Positions 43,642-52,918 of a stretch of DNA of 64,000 nucleotides are shown here, one piece after another; the first letter of the stretch is position 1; each line of letters begins with the position of its first letter. Source of the stretch: Helicobacter_J cappadocius (GTDB lineage: Bacteria; Campylobacterota; Campylobacteria; Campylobacterales; Helicobacteraceae); the NCBI RefSeq assembly GCF_030686155.1, contig NZ_JAUPEV010000001.1:1-64000 (forward strand). Direction: 5' to 3'. The notes beneath the pieces are model-generated. The model was not told the DNA's origin. It searched no databases and saw only the letters and a list, made by a program, of their open reading frames with translations. The position numbers and the translations under genes were made by a program.

Positions 43642-44027
43642 GAATTTATATTGTAAGTATATTTTTATTTTTGAGTTTAGGAAACTTTTTGGCGGCATCA
43701 AACAGTAATTCGAAAATTTTTAAAACAACCCCTGATGAGCTTGATCAAATGTTTAGCGAAAATGAACTTTTTGCTAATGAAAAATTAGATGGAAAATCAG
43801 TAGAGATAACAGGAGTTATTGCGTCAATTGGGAAAAGTATGGGCAAACCATATGTTGAATTTAAATTAAGTAATAGTTTCCTTGTAGCAGTTATGTTTGT
43901 AGAAATTTCTGAAATAAACTCTCTAACGAATCTAAGAAAAGGCCAAACTACATCCTTAATTTGTGAAAAAATATCTTATTTTATGTTTCCAACAGGAGAA
44001 AATTGCACCATTAAGAGGAGTAAATAA
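43638..44027 (+). CDS. Exported tRNA_anti-like OB-fold protein
   Basis: 129 residues with a signal peptide (MRIYIVSIFLFLSLGNFLAA). The mature part ELFANEKLDGKSVEITGVIA, then GKPYVEFKLSN, LRKGQTTSLICEKI and GENCTIKRSK follows the pattern of the tRNA_anti-like (PF12869-type) domain: A...YxGKxVxVTGxI, a middle strand, GQ, and a final Cys. This domain is often in periplasmic or membrane proteins of unknown role. It overlaps the coiled-coil gene and abuts the next gene with no gap. Confidence 0.65.
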   Translation: MRIYIVSIFLFLSLGNFLAASNSNSKIFKTTPDELDQMFSENELFANEKLDGKSVEITGVIASIGKSMGKPYVEFKLSNSFLVAVMFVEISEINSLTNLRKGQTTSLICEKISYFMFPTGENCTIKRSK

Positions 44028-44237
44028 ATGGATACTTTAATCCTTGTAATTATTTTAGGATATTTTTTTCCCACGATTATTTCTCTGCTGAGGCGACATA
44101 ATGTTGGAGGTGTATTGATTATCAATTTCCTGTTGGGTTGGTCTGTGATTGGATGGATAATTTCCTTGATAATGGCGTGTGGAAGTCAGTCTAAGACTGT
44201 AATTATAAATAATAATTCTAAAAAGGAGAAAGAATGA
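44028..44237 (+). CDS. Superinfection-immunity-like small membrane protein
   Basis: 69 residues with two membrane helices (about 3-20 and 28-52). The pattern PTIISLLRRHNVGGVLIINF followed by LLGWSVIGWIISLIMAC matches the superinfection immunity (phage T4 Imm-like) family: R/K-x-H-x-N/V, then N-x-x-L-G-W-T/S-x-x-G-W. T4 Imm blocks DNA entry of a second phage. Many cellular copies have no proven immunity role. It overlaps the HARE-HTH gene by four bases. Confidence 0.75.
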   Translation: MDTLILVIILGYFFPTIISLLRRHNVGGVLIINFLLGWSVIGWIISLIMACGSQSKTVIINNNSKKEKE

Positions 44238-45406
44238 CCATCACAGAGCTTATAAAAGAAGTGCTTCAAATGAGTGATTACCCTCTTACAGCAGCAGAAA
44301 TATGGGATGTAGCCTGTCAAAAAGGTCTAGATAAAAAATTAAGTCAAATTAGCCCCGATCCTGTTGCAGAGATTTCTATATACACTACCAAAAATACAAA
44401 TGACTTTATTCAATATAAATTCAAGCCATCTAAATTTTGGCTGGTTTCAAAAGGTGACTGCAGTGTTTCACTACCTTTTTTACTGCTAGAAGTGATAGAA
44501 AATAAAAAATCTGATTTTCCTACGAAAGCTCTGAAAAATGCTGCAGATTTTTTTCAAGAATTGTTTGATTTAAGAGAGGGGGCTTTGTCTTTAAAGATCA
44601 AACCCATTGAGAAAAAGCCATTTGAAGTTCCAAAAAAATCTCTAGTAACTGGGAGGCTTCTAGCTATATTTTTTGGATATCTTGGGTTAGGCTCTTTTTA
44701 TGCAGAGCGATATGTAGAAGGGTTTGTTCAGCTTTTTTTATTCATCTCTTTTCCGGTTTTATGGATTTTTGTAAGTTTTTTTGGGTTCAATTTAGGCGAT
44801 TTATGGATTCAAGATATTTGTTGGATATGGATTTTTAGTGTACCTATTTGGTGGATATATAGTATTTTTTTAATATCTCGCTATGTTCAAAACTACAATT
44901 TGATATGGGAGAGTAAATGGAAGGATTATGAGGATACATTAATCAAGGATTGGAATGTTAAGCGTGAAGAAATGAATTTTTTAGGTCTAAAGCACCTTGA
45001 AAAAATGCATATTTTATTTAGTAAAGTTATTCCTATAGTAAAAACGATAGATGAACTTCCCGTGAAGATGGAGGTTTTGGCTGGAATTTGTCAGGGATTA
45101 ATTGATATTGTCGCAGAAGAACAGGCTCGAATGCTAGATGAAATAGAAGCTGAGAATGAAAGGCTACAAGCCCAAAGAGAAGCAGAAGAAGAAGCCCAAA
45201 GAATAGAAGAAGAAAGAGAGGATATTGCTAATAGGGCAGCAGAAAAAATTGCACCTCAAATGCAATATATGTTTGAAAAACAACAGATGGAAAGTAACAA
45301 AAAAATAGAAGAACTAAAAAGAGAAGTAAAGAGTGCGAAAAGACATACTGATGTGGGAATAGGTGTCGGAGTGGCAAATTTATTAAAACAAATCAACAAA
45401 AAATAA
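44234..45406 (+). CDS. HARE-HTH / TM2-like membrane / coiled-coil protein
   Basis: 390 residues in three parts. Residues 1-75 (ITELIKEVLQMSDYPLTAAE, IWDVACQKGL, then FWLVSK) follow the HARE-HTH domain known from HB1/ASXL and restriction enzymes, thought to sense DNA or its modification. Residues 136-220 are a TM2-like membrane segment (LAIFFGYLGLGSFYAERYVE then GFVQLFLF) with about three helices. From 290 to 370 a charged Glu/Gln-rich coiled coil follows. This joins a DNA-binding type module to the membrane. No known protein with this order comes to mind. It is 20 bases upstream of the nuclease-like gene, whose C-half has a second HARE-like domain. Confidence 0.6.
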   Translation: MTITELIKEVLQMSDYPLTAAEIWDVACQKGLDKKLSQISPDPVAEISIYTTKNTNDFIQYKFKPSKFWLVSKGDCSVSLPFLLLEVIENKKSDFPTKALKNAADFFQELFDLREGALSLKIKPIEKKPFEVPKKSLVTGRLLAIFFGYLGLGSFYAERYVEGFVQLFLFISFPVLWIFVSFFGFNLGDLWIQDICWIWIFSVPIWWIYSIFLISRYVQNYNLIWESKWKDYEDTLIKDWNVKREEMNFLGLKHLEKMHILFSKVIPIVKTIDELPVKMEVLAGICQGLIDIVAEEQARMLDEIEAENERLQAQREAEEEAQRIEEEREDIANRAAEKIAPQMQYMFEKQQMESNKKIEELKREVKSAKRHTDVGIGVGVANLLKQINKK

Positions 45407-45426
45407 CTAAATATTAAGGAATTAAA

Positions 45427-46776
45427 ATGAACATTACACTGATAGAAGAACTAGCGAGAAAAATTCAATATGAAGATTTCAGAAGCTCTATGATAAGAAA
45501 AGAAGCACAAACTAGAACATCACTCATAGATAGAATGCTAGAAGCACTCGGTTATGATGTAAGAGATCATGAAGTGTGTTCTATCGAAGATAATGCAGCT
45601 TTTAGAAAACAAGGCGGACAAAAAGTCGATTATTCATTATTTAAAAATGGTAATTTGGTCGCGATTGTCGAAGCCAAAGCTTTTGAAACTAGTTTGGAAA
45701 ACTCTACCATCACAAGTAAGCTTAGCGATTATTTTAAAAATAAAAAACTTGATGAAAAACAAAATTGTAGATTTTTTGCTATGCTGAGTAATGGGCTTGA
45801 ATATCGATTTTTCGCGGATTTAAATAAAGAAAATCTATTAGATACAGAGCCATTTTTTATTTTTAATCTCAAAGATTACACTTCCCAAGATTTAAAAACA
45901 CTCCAGATGTTTTCTTATGACAAAATAGATCGCGAAAAGGTATGGGAGTGGGGCAAGATACTTAGAGCCATAGAAAATAATGTTATCAATCTAAGCCCTG
46001 ATTTTGCAAAATTTGTTATTGAAAAATCTCTACTGACAAATCAAAAGAAGACTGAAAAATTGGTTCAAGAATATATACCAGAAATTAAAAAAGCCTTCGA
46101 ATATGTGAATTCTAAAATCTATAAAAATCAATCTATAGAAAGCAAACCCCATAAAACTTCAAAACCTGATGAAAACCTTAACCCTATTCAAAAAGGAAAA
46201 GTCCAGGCTTTTTGGGAAAAATCCATCATTGAGGCACTTTCTTCAAGTTCTCAAACACTAAAAGCAGAAGAGATATGGGAAAAAATCCAAGCAAAATACC
46301 CCAAAGAACAAATCCCTACCACAAACTCCAACCCAGTTAAAAGAGTTTCAGAGCAATGCCTTTATAAGATCGAAAATATCAAAGCTATAGGCAAAAATCC
46401 TTCAAAATTCATCTTGAAGACAACTAGCTGGACAGAAGAAGAAATCCTAGAAAGATACAATAGCGATATTGTAAAATTGTATCAAGACATCAAAACAGAC
46501 ATAATGAAACTAGGAAATGTGAATATAAATCCTACAAAACCTTACATCAGCTTCAAGATCAATGATAAAAACTTCGTCGGTTTGATTTTGCAACAAAGTA
46601 AAATCCGCGTATTTTTCACTCCTAGAGTGAGTGAATTTAATGATCCTGCTAAAAGACTCATAGATACTTCTGCTAAAAATACAGGAAATGGAAATACAGA
46701 GTTTAATTATGAAACCTCAGAAGACAAAGACTATCTTCTATCTCTCATCAGGCAATCTTATCAAATCAGATCATAA
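45427..46776 (+). CDS. PD-(D/E)XK nuclease-like protein with HARE-HTH and DUF5655-like domain
   Basis: 449 residues. The N-terminal 180 residues are of the type I restriction HSDR_N kind: TRTSLIDRMLEALGYDVRDH, then KVDYSLF with Asp69 and AIVEAKAF with Glu82 and Lys84, a complete D-x12-ExK nuclease set. Residues about 255-335 (SIIEALSSSSQTLKAEEIWE and later FILK) look like a HARE-HTH. Residues 340-449 (DIMKLGNVNINPTKPYISFK to the end) match the DUF5655 type found in predicted transport/restriction proteins. There is no helicase or methylase. This is the last gene of the cluster and its likely effector. Confidence 0.65.
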   Translation: MNITLIEELARKIQYEDFRSSMIRKEAQTRTSLIDRMLEALGYDVRDHEVCSIEDNAAFRKQGGQKVDYSLFKNGNLVAIVEAKAFETSLENSTITSKLSDYFKNKKLDEKQNCRFFAMLSNGLEYRFFADLNKENLLDTEPFFIFNLKDYTSQDLKTLQMFSYDKIDREKVWEWGKILRAIENNVINLSPDFAKFVIEKSLLTNQKKTEKLVQEYIPEIKKAFEYVNSKIYKNQSIESKPHKTSKPDENLNPIQKGKVQAFWEKSIIEALSSSSQTLKAEEIWEKIQAKYPKEQIPTTNSNPVKRVSEQCLYKIENIKAIGKNPSKFILKTTSWTEEEILERYNSDIVKLYQDIKTDIMKLGNVNINPTKPYISFKINDKNFVGLILQQSKIRVFFTPRVSEFNDPAKRLIDTSAKNTGNGNTEFNYETSEDKDYLLSLIRQSYQIRS

Positions 46777-46797
46777 TCTTTTGTGCCTTGTTTAGCT

Positions 46798-47778
46798 TTA
46801 TAATCCCACATTTTTTCTACTCTGCTCAAAACTTATCATTCCAAACTCTCTGCCCATAGAGATTTGAGAGGGGATTTGATGGTATTTTTGATCTCTAATG
46901 AGTGTTTTTATCGCAGGAGTTGCAATGAGTATCTCAACAATCGCTTGCAGCTTTCCGTTAGGGAGGCTTAGCAATTCTTGAGAGACAATAGCTTCCAAAC
47001 TTGTAGAGAGTTCAAGTGCAATTTCTGCACGTGATTCTCCAAAGCTATTGATAATTCTTGAGAGTGTGCCTGTAGCATCTGTAGAATGCGTGGTTGCTAC
47101 AACAAGATGACCTAGCTGACTGGCTAGAAGAGCTGTTTTGATGGATTCGCTATCTCTTAATTCTCCGATGAATATAATATCAGGATCTTGACGCAGTGCT
47201 GATTTGATAGCAGAGGCGAAATCTCGAGTGTCTTTGCCAATCTCGCGATGAGAAAAAAAGCTTTTTATATTTTTGTGCAGATATTCTATAGGATCTTCGA
47301 TACAGATGATATGTCTGCAAAAGTTTTGATTCACATATTCAAGTGCTGAAGCAATAGTGGTGGATTTGCCACTGCCTGTAGCACCGCTAACTAATATTAG
47401 TCCACTTGTTTTGCTAAAAACATCTTTAATGATGGCAGGGAGGGAGAGTGTTTCAATATCTGGAATCTTTTCAGATAAGATACGAAAACTCATTGAAGGT
47501 AGAGTATTGCTCAGGTAGAAGTTCGTTCGCAATCTTCTGCCTTCATAGGATATACTAATATCTTTTTCTTCACCTGTTTTAATAGAGTGTATTTCTTCTG
47601 GAGTAAGAAGTTCTTGCATAAATCTTTCAATATTTTCTAGTCTTATCTTTGCAGGAACAATTTGTGTGCAAATCCTGAAAAAAACTTCCCCATCTCCCAT
47701 TATATGGATATCTGAAGCATTTAGATTTAATGCATTAGATAAAATATCGCTAAACTCAATGCTATTATAGTTTTTCAT
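46798..47778 (-). CDS. PilT-like twitching/retraction ATPase
   Basis: 326 residues with all the marks of PilT: Walker A SGATGSGKSTTIASA near residue 133, Asp box IICIEDPIEYLH near 160, Walker B DPDIIFIGELRDSESI near 200, His box VVATTHSTDATGTLSRIINS near 225, and the C-terminal LIRDQKYHQIPSQI and GMISFEQ. It is slightly short at the C-terminus (PilT is about 345). It overlaps the permease gene by 14 bases and has no pilin or PilB partner here. H. pylori has no pilT as I recall. With the PilM/N/O-like genes 36 kb away it may belong to a type IV pilus or DNA-uptake remnant. Confidence 0.85.
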   Translation of the reverse strand: MKNYNSIEFSDILSNALNLNASDIHIMGDGEVFFRICTQIVPAKIRLENIERFMQELLTPEEIHSIKTGEEKDISISYEGRRLRTNFYLSNTLPSMSFRILSEKIPDIETLSLPAIIKDVFSKTSGLILVSGATGSGKSTTIASALEYVNQNFCRHIICIEDPIEYLHKNIKSFFSHREIGKDTRDFASAIKSALRQDPDIIFIGELRDSESIKTALLASQLGHLVVATTHSTDATGTLSRIINSFGESRAEIALELSTSLEAIVSQELLSLPNGKLQAIVEILIATPAIKTLIRDQKYHQIPSQISMGREFGMISFEQSRKNVGL

Positions 47779-49156
47779 TTTCTTTCCAAAGATTTTTAGT
47801 TAGATGATAAGCAATAAAGGCGACCACACAAAATATAATAGTACCATAGATGGCTACGCGTTGTTCTTTGTCAAAATACGCCCCTATGATTGATACAACA
47901 CATCCAATAACACCGAGTATCTGAATACCTGGAGTAAAAGGTGTTTTATATGGTAAATCTTCAAGTTTTTTACCTTGTGCAAGATACCATTTTCTGAATT
48001 TGTATTGAGAAATACTTACACTTACCCACACAAGCATCATTGCTAGAGAGCTTACAGCAATGAGGTTATTGATAACACTTTTTGCCGGAGAGACTGCAGT
48101 AAGTAATGCTAATAAGGATACGAGCATAGAGAACATAAGCCCATTGATTGGAATACCATTTTTATTTACCCGTGCAAAAAAATGCGGTAACATTTTTTTC
48201 TCAGCCAATCCCCAAATCATTCGTGCAGAAGCATAAACACCAGAATTAGCCGTAGAAAGTAATGCAGAAATAAGAATAAAGTTCATTATATCGCTTACAT
48301 AAGGTATGTTGAATATTTGTAGAACATCTACAAAAGGACTTTGAGTAATGGTTGCATTATCCATTGGTAAAAAGGTTGCTATGATAAAAACCGATCCAAC
48401 AAAAAAGATAATCAAACGCCATAAGGTCGCATTGATAGCCATTGGTACGGCTTTTGCAGGGTTTTTAGTTTCACCTACGGCTACTCCCATCACCTCTGTG
48501 CCTGTGAAGGCAAAATTTACAGCCAAAATAGTCATAAATACAGCTGTGATACCATTTGGAAAAAATCCAGTGTAATTTTCAGTATGGAAATAAAAGTTTG
48601 AGAATGTCTGAGCAAAACCATTTTCATACAAATGATAAAACAACATCGCAACTCCAAATACAAGAAACAAAACAACAGCAATCACTTTGATAAGAGAGAG
48701 AGTGAATTCACTCTCTGCAAATATTTTGACTCGATAGACATTGAAAGAAAAAACACCAATAATACATATAATCACCCAAATATAAGTGGGAATATGAGGA
48801 AACCATTTTTGCATCAAAAATCCCACCGCAATAAATTCTATTCCCACAGTTGTTGTCCAATTTAGCCAGTAGAGCCAAAAAACCATATATCCTGCAGATG
48901 GAGATATAAACTTATCGGCATAGTCCCCAAAACTCCCCGTATTTGGAAAATAAGAGCTTAGTTCTCCTAATGAAAGCATAATGCTATATACAATCACAGA
49001 GGCTACACAATAGGCAATAACTGTCCCTAAGGGTCCTGCCATATGAAGACTTTGTCCTGTACCTACAAATAACCCCGTCCCCATTGCTCCGCCAAAAGCG
49101 ATCATAATTAGATGCCGTGCTTTTAGATCTCTAGCGAATGAATTACCTTCTTTCAT
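47765..49156 (-). CDS. Amino acid permease (APC family)
   Basis: 463-residue transporter with about 12 helices. The family start is ARDLKARHLIMIAFGGAMGT with GLFVGTGQSLH; later FTGTEVMGVAVGETKNPAKA VP follows, the AAT-subfamily signature. GGGGGA eight bases before the ATG fixes the start; ten codons upstream lie inside that site. Amino acid substrate cannot be told; the group includes proline, GABA, lysine and aromatic permeases. It overlaps the pilT-like gene and is divergent from putA. Confidence 0.85.
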   Translation of the reverse strand: MKEGNSFARDLKARHLIMIAFGGAMGTGLFVGTGQSLHMAGPLGTVIAYCVASVIVYSIMLSLGELSSYFPNTGSFGDYADKFISPSAGYMVFWLYWLNWTTTVGIEFIAVGFLMQKWFPHIPTYIWVIICIIGVFSFNVYRVKIFAESEFTLSLIKVIAVVLFLVFGVAMLFYHLYENGFAQTFSNFYFHTENYTGFFPNGITAVFMTILAVNFAFTGTEVMGVAVGETKNPAKAVPMAINATLWRLIIFFVGSVFIIATFLPMDNATITQSPFVDVLQIFNIPYVSDIMNFILISALLSTANSGVYASARMIWGLAEKKMLPHFFARVNKNGIPINGLMFSMLVSLLALLTAVSPAKSVINNLIAVSSLAMMLVWVSVSISQYKFRKWYLAQGKKLEDLPYKTPFTPGIQILGVIGCVVSIIGAYFDKEQRVAIYGTIIFCVVAFIAYHLTKNLWKENEKL

Positions 49157-49346
49157 AAAATATCCCCCTTTGTATTTTATAGACAATATATATTTTTAAA
49201 TCAAAATTCAACAAAAAAGACGAGGTTTTTTTAAGTTGAATATTTTTTATTTGTGCAGAAATGTAGCATTTTTACACTTTTACACAAATATCATAGAGTT
49301 ATCAATTATTTTTATCAAATTTTTAAGAGAAAATGAAATATCGTGC

Positions 49347-49352
49347 TAAGAT
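49347..49352 (+). promoter_or_regulatory. Possible extended -10 promoter of putA
   Basis: TAAGAT preceded by TGC (an extended -10 form), 33 bases upstream of the putA ATG. Tentative. Confidence 0.35.
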
Positions 49353-49384
49353 ATATTAAATAACAAAAATTAAGGATGGACATA

Positions 49385-52300
49385 ATGGACCAGCTAGTTT
49401 CTAAATCTCTTCAGTTAGCCGAAGAGCTACAACACAAAATCACCGAGCATATTTCTTCCACAGAAAAGTCATTTCACAAAAAAATGCAGAAACTTTTGGA
49501 AAATCCTAAAAATAAAGTAATGTTAATAGAATTACTCGATCGAAGTTTTCGATGTTTTGACAACTCTGCAAGGTTTAATGAAATTGAATACATACTAGGA
49601 AAATATGGAATTGCAGATTTTTTCTCTGCATATGAGAAATTCCTCTTGTTAGCGTTTTTGTCCGCAGGAAAATTGGCCCCAAATATGAGCGTTCCTTTCT
49701 TTGTTAATTACATCCGAAATGATACAAAAGCGATGGTTTTAGACGAAGAAAGATCTAAGCTTGATGCACATATCATCAAAAGAAAAGGTCAGAATATTAC
49801 TTTAAATGTCAATCTTATTGGCGAAGAAGTACTTGGTGAGGCAGAATCTTTATATCGAATGCATAAATACGAAGATGCTCTTAGATCTGAGCACATTGAG
49901 TATATTTCTATTAAAATCACAACGATTTTTTCTCAAATCAATATTATTGATTTTGAATATTCAAAATCTGAAGTGGTTAAAAGACTAGATGAACTCTATA
50001 GTATCGCTCAAGAATCAGAGAAAAAACATGGCAAGAAAAAATTCATCAACCTAGATATGGAGGAATTCAGAGATCTAGAACTCACTGTGAGTGCTTTCAT
50101 GGAATCTGTTTCAAAATTTGATATTGATGCAGGGATTGTTCTTCAGGCCTATATCCCAGATTCTTTGAGATATTTAGAAAAGCTCCATGCATTTTCAAAA
50201 GAGAGAGTAAAATCGGGCAAACCTGCTATTAAGATTCGATTTGTAAAAGGTGCAAATATGGAATCAGAAGAGACCATTGCTTCTCAAAAAGGTTGGGAGC
50301 TTCCAACATTCTCAAGAAAAATAGACACAGATTCTAACTACAATAAAATGCTTAATTTTGTTCTTGAAGGTGATAATTATAAATATATAAGAATAGGTAT
50401 CGCATCTCACAATTTATTTGAGATCGCTTATGCTTATACAAGAGTTTATGATAAGGGGGCACAAGAGTCCTTTACATTTGAAATGCTAGAAGGAATGAGC
50501 TTACAAGCTTCTTATGAACTTAGCAAAATGCACAAATTGATTCTTTACGCACCGGTGTGTAATGATGAGCATTTCAACAATGCGATTGCCTATTTGGTGC
50601 GAAGACTTGATGAGAATACAAGTGAAGACAATTTTATGAGATATTTCTTTAACCTCAAAGTAGGATCAAAAAACTGGGAAACTCAAAAACAGCTTTTCTT
50701 AGATTCGCTAGAAAATATAAACAAGCTTGACAATTCCACCCACAGAACTCAGAATCGTTTGGCTCCACAAAGTGGTAAAAGCACCTATGATCACAAGGAA
50801 TTTACAAACGAAAGCGACACAGATTTTATTTTGTCTGCAAATAGAGATTGGGCACAACAAATCAAATCTAAGTTCCAAAATCTACCACATTTAGAAATTT
50901 ATCCTATTGCGGGTGAAAAAATAGAAAATGCTAGTATGCAAAAAACAGAGGTTTTTGACCATATTCAAAACAAAAAAATCGCTACCATTGCTCTTGCAAA
51001 TGAAGAGGCTATCCAAAAGGCACTTGAGGTTGCGAAAGAAGATAGAAGCGGGTTCTCAAAAATGGATCATAAGGATATTCATAAGCTTATCTCTCAAGTG
51101 GCTCAAAAAGTTCGAGAGAGAAGAGGAGATCTTATCGGTATAGCAGCATTAGAAGTGGGGAAAACTTATGCAGAAACCGATCCTGAAGTCAGCGAAGCTA
51201 TTGACTTTTTGGAATTCTATCCTTATAGCCTTAGAACATTAAAAGAGCAAAATCCAAATACTCATTTCACTCCTAAGGGTATCGGTGTAGTTATCGCTCC
51301 TTGGAACTTTCCTGTAGGTATATCTATCGGTACTATCGCCGCACCTTTGGCAGCAGGAAACCGAGTGATTTATAAGCCTTCTAGCTTATCAAGTGTTACA
51401 GGATATATGTTGTGTGAATGTTTCTGGGATGCAGGTATTCCAAGAGATGCACTTATCTATCTTCCTGCAAAAGGATCAGATATTAGCAAACATTTGCTCA
51501 AAGATAAATCTGTATGTTTTTCAGTTCTAACAGGTGGAGAGGATACTGCATATAAAATGCTAGAAGCCAATCCAGCACTTTTGCTTTCTGCAGAAACAGG
51601 TGGAAAAAATGCTACGATTGTGAGCAAAATGGCAGACAGAGATCAAGCTATCAAAAATATTATTCATTCAGCTTTCAGCAACTCTGGTCAAAAATGTTCA
51701 GCAACATCGCTTTTGGTATTAGAAAAAGAAGTTTATGAAGATGAAAACTTTAAAAAGACTTTGATAGATGCAACAAAGAGCATGGCGGTAGGAGATCCTT
51801 TTGTGCTTAAGAATAAAATAGGAACTTTGGCAGATAAAGTCAATGATAAAGTTCAAAAAGCTATTGATACAAAAGAAAGCTATGAAGAGTGGGCTATTGC
51901 TCCAAGTTATGAAAATAACAATCCATACTTGATGAAACCCGCTATTAAATATGGCACAAAAGAAGGTGATTATACTCACAAGACCGAACTTTTTGTGCCT
52001 ATTCTCTCTGTAATGTGTGCAAGAGATCTTAAACACGCTATATCTATAGTGAATTCCACAGGCTACGGTCTGACAAGTGCTTTGGAATCTCTTGATGAGC
52101 GTGAGTGGAGCGAATGGATTGAAAATATCGAAGCTGGAAATCTTTATATCAATAAATCTACTACAGGTGCAATTGTCTTGAGGCAACCATTTGGTGGAAT
52201 AAAAAAATCAGCGATTGGTTTTGGTAGAAAAGTAGGAATATTTAATTACATCACCCAATTCTTGGACGTTTCTCAAAAAGATAGTGATAATAATCTCTTA

Positions 52301-52903
52301 GATACTCCTATTGCCACAAGACTTGAAATTCTTGCACAAAGTGGTGTTAGTGCAGGAGAAATCAAAGATATCGCCGATATGGCAAAAAGCTACGCTTACC
52401 ACAACAAACATGAGTTTGAAACCAAAAAAGACTATGTTAATATCCGTGGTGAAGACAATCTATTCTCTTATACAAAAGTAAAATCCATTGGATATCGTAT
52501 CAGCAGTAGCGATACCCTCAAAGATATAATGGGAGTTATTATTGGGGCAAATACCTGTAAGATTCCTCTTGTTTTGAGTATAGATTCAAGAGAAGCAAAT
52601 CCTCATTTTGCCATAGTTGAAAAAAATCTATCTAAGCTTGGCTTAAATGCACAGATTCGTTATGAAAGCGACAAGGAATTTGCAGAAAAAATCTCAGAGT
52701 TTGGTAGAGTAAGATATTTTGCTACGCCAGATAGAGAAAATCCGATCTATAAAGCTTCTGCAATCAATGCAATCATAATTGCTTCTGCAAAACCGCTTAT
52801 CAATGGTCGGTTTGAGTTGCTATATTATCACTTAGAAAAATCTGTTAGTATTTCTTATCATAGATACGGAAATCTTGGTGCGAGAGCTTTGAAAAAAGAC
52901 TAA
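49385..52903 (+). CDS. putA: Bifunctional proline dehydrogenase / P5C dehydrogenase
   Basis: Oxidises proline to glutamate in two steps at the inner membrane. The 1172 residues hold a PRODH barrel (about 190-460, IRFVKGANMESEE and FEMLEGM) and a P5C dehydrogenase domain (about 540-985): APWNFPVGIS, SAETGGKNATIVSK and the catalytic Cys in NSGQKCSATS. The C-terminal 190 residues resemble the conserved extra domain of long PutA. No N-terminal ribbon-helix-helix domain, so it is not a self-repressor. The ATG has AAGGA seven bases before it; an ATG three codons upstream overlaps that site. putP follows after 15 bases: one proline-use operon, important for gut and gastric colonisers. Confidence 0.96.
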   Translation: MDQLVSKSLQLAEELQHKITEHISSTEKSFHKKMQKLLENPKNKVMLIELLDRSFRCFDNSARFNEIEYILGKYGIADFFSAYEKFLLLAFLSAGKLAPNMSVPFFVNYIRNDTKAMVLDEERSKLDAHIIKRKGQNITLNVNLIGEEVLGEAESLYRMHKYEDALRSEHIEYISIKITTIFSQINIIDFEYSKSEVVKRLDELYSIAQESEKKHGKKKFINLDMEEFRDLELTVSAFMESVSKFDIDAGIVLQAYIPDSLRYLEKLHAFSKERVKSGKPAIKIRFVKGANMESEETIASQKGWELPTFSRKIDTDSNYNKMLNFVLEGDNYKYIRIGIASHNLFEIAYAYTRVYDKGAQESFTFEMLEGMSLQASYELSKMHKLILYAPVCNDEHFNNAIAYLVRRLDENTSEDNFMRYFFNLKVGSKNWETQKQLFLDSLENINKLDNSTHRTQNRLAPQSGKSTYDHKEFTNESDTDFILSANRDWAQQIKSKFQNLPHLEIYPIAGEKIENASMQKTEVFDHIQNKKIATIALANEEAIQKALEVAKEDRSGFSKMDHKDIHKLISQVAQKVRERRGDLIGIAALEVGKTYAETDPEVSEAIDFLEFYPYSLRTLKEQNPNTHFTPKGIGVVIAPWNFPVGISIGTIAAPLAAGNRVIYKPSSLSSVTGYMLCECFWDAGIPRDALIYLPAKGSDISKHLLKDKSVCFSVLTGGEDTAYKMLEANPALLLSAETGGKNATIVSKMADRDQAIKNIIHSAFSNSGQKCSATSLLVLEKEVYEDENFKKTLIDATKSMAVGDPFVLKNKIGTLADKVNDKVQKAIDTKESYEEWAIAPSYENNNPYLMKPAIKYGTKEGDYTHKTELFVPILSVMCARDLKHAISIVNSTGYGLTSALESLDEREWSEWIENIEAGNLYINKSTTGAIVLRQPFGGIKKSAIGFGRKVGIFNYITQFLDVSQKDSDNNLLDTPIATRLEILAQSGVSAGEIKDIADMAKSYAYHNKHEFETKKDYVNIRGEDNLFSYTKVKSIGYRISSSDTLKDIMGVIIGANTCKIPLVLSIDSREANPHFAIVEKNLSKLGLNAQIRYESDKEFAEKISEFGRVRYFATPDRENPIYKASAINAIIIASAKPLINGRFELLYYHLEKSVSISYHRYGNLGARALKKD

Positions 52904-52918
52904 AATAAAAGGATAGTG

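Noticed and set aside
51719..52186. Antisense open frame of 155 codons inside putA
   Set aside because: Lies over conserved P5C dehydrogenase sequence; no start signal and no recognisable domain.
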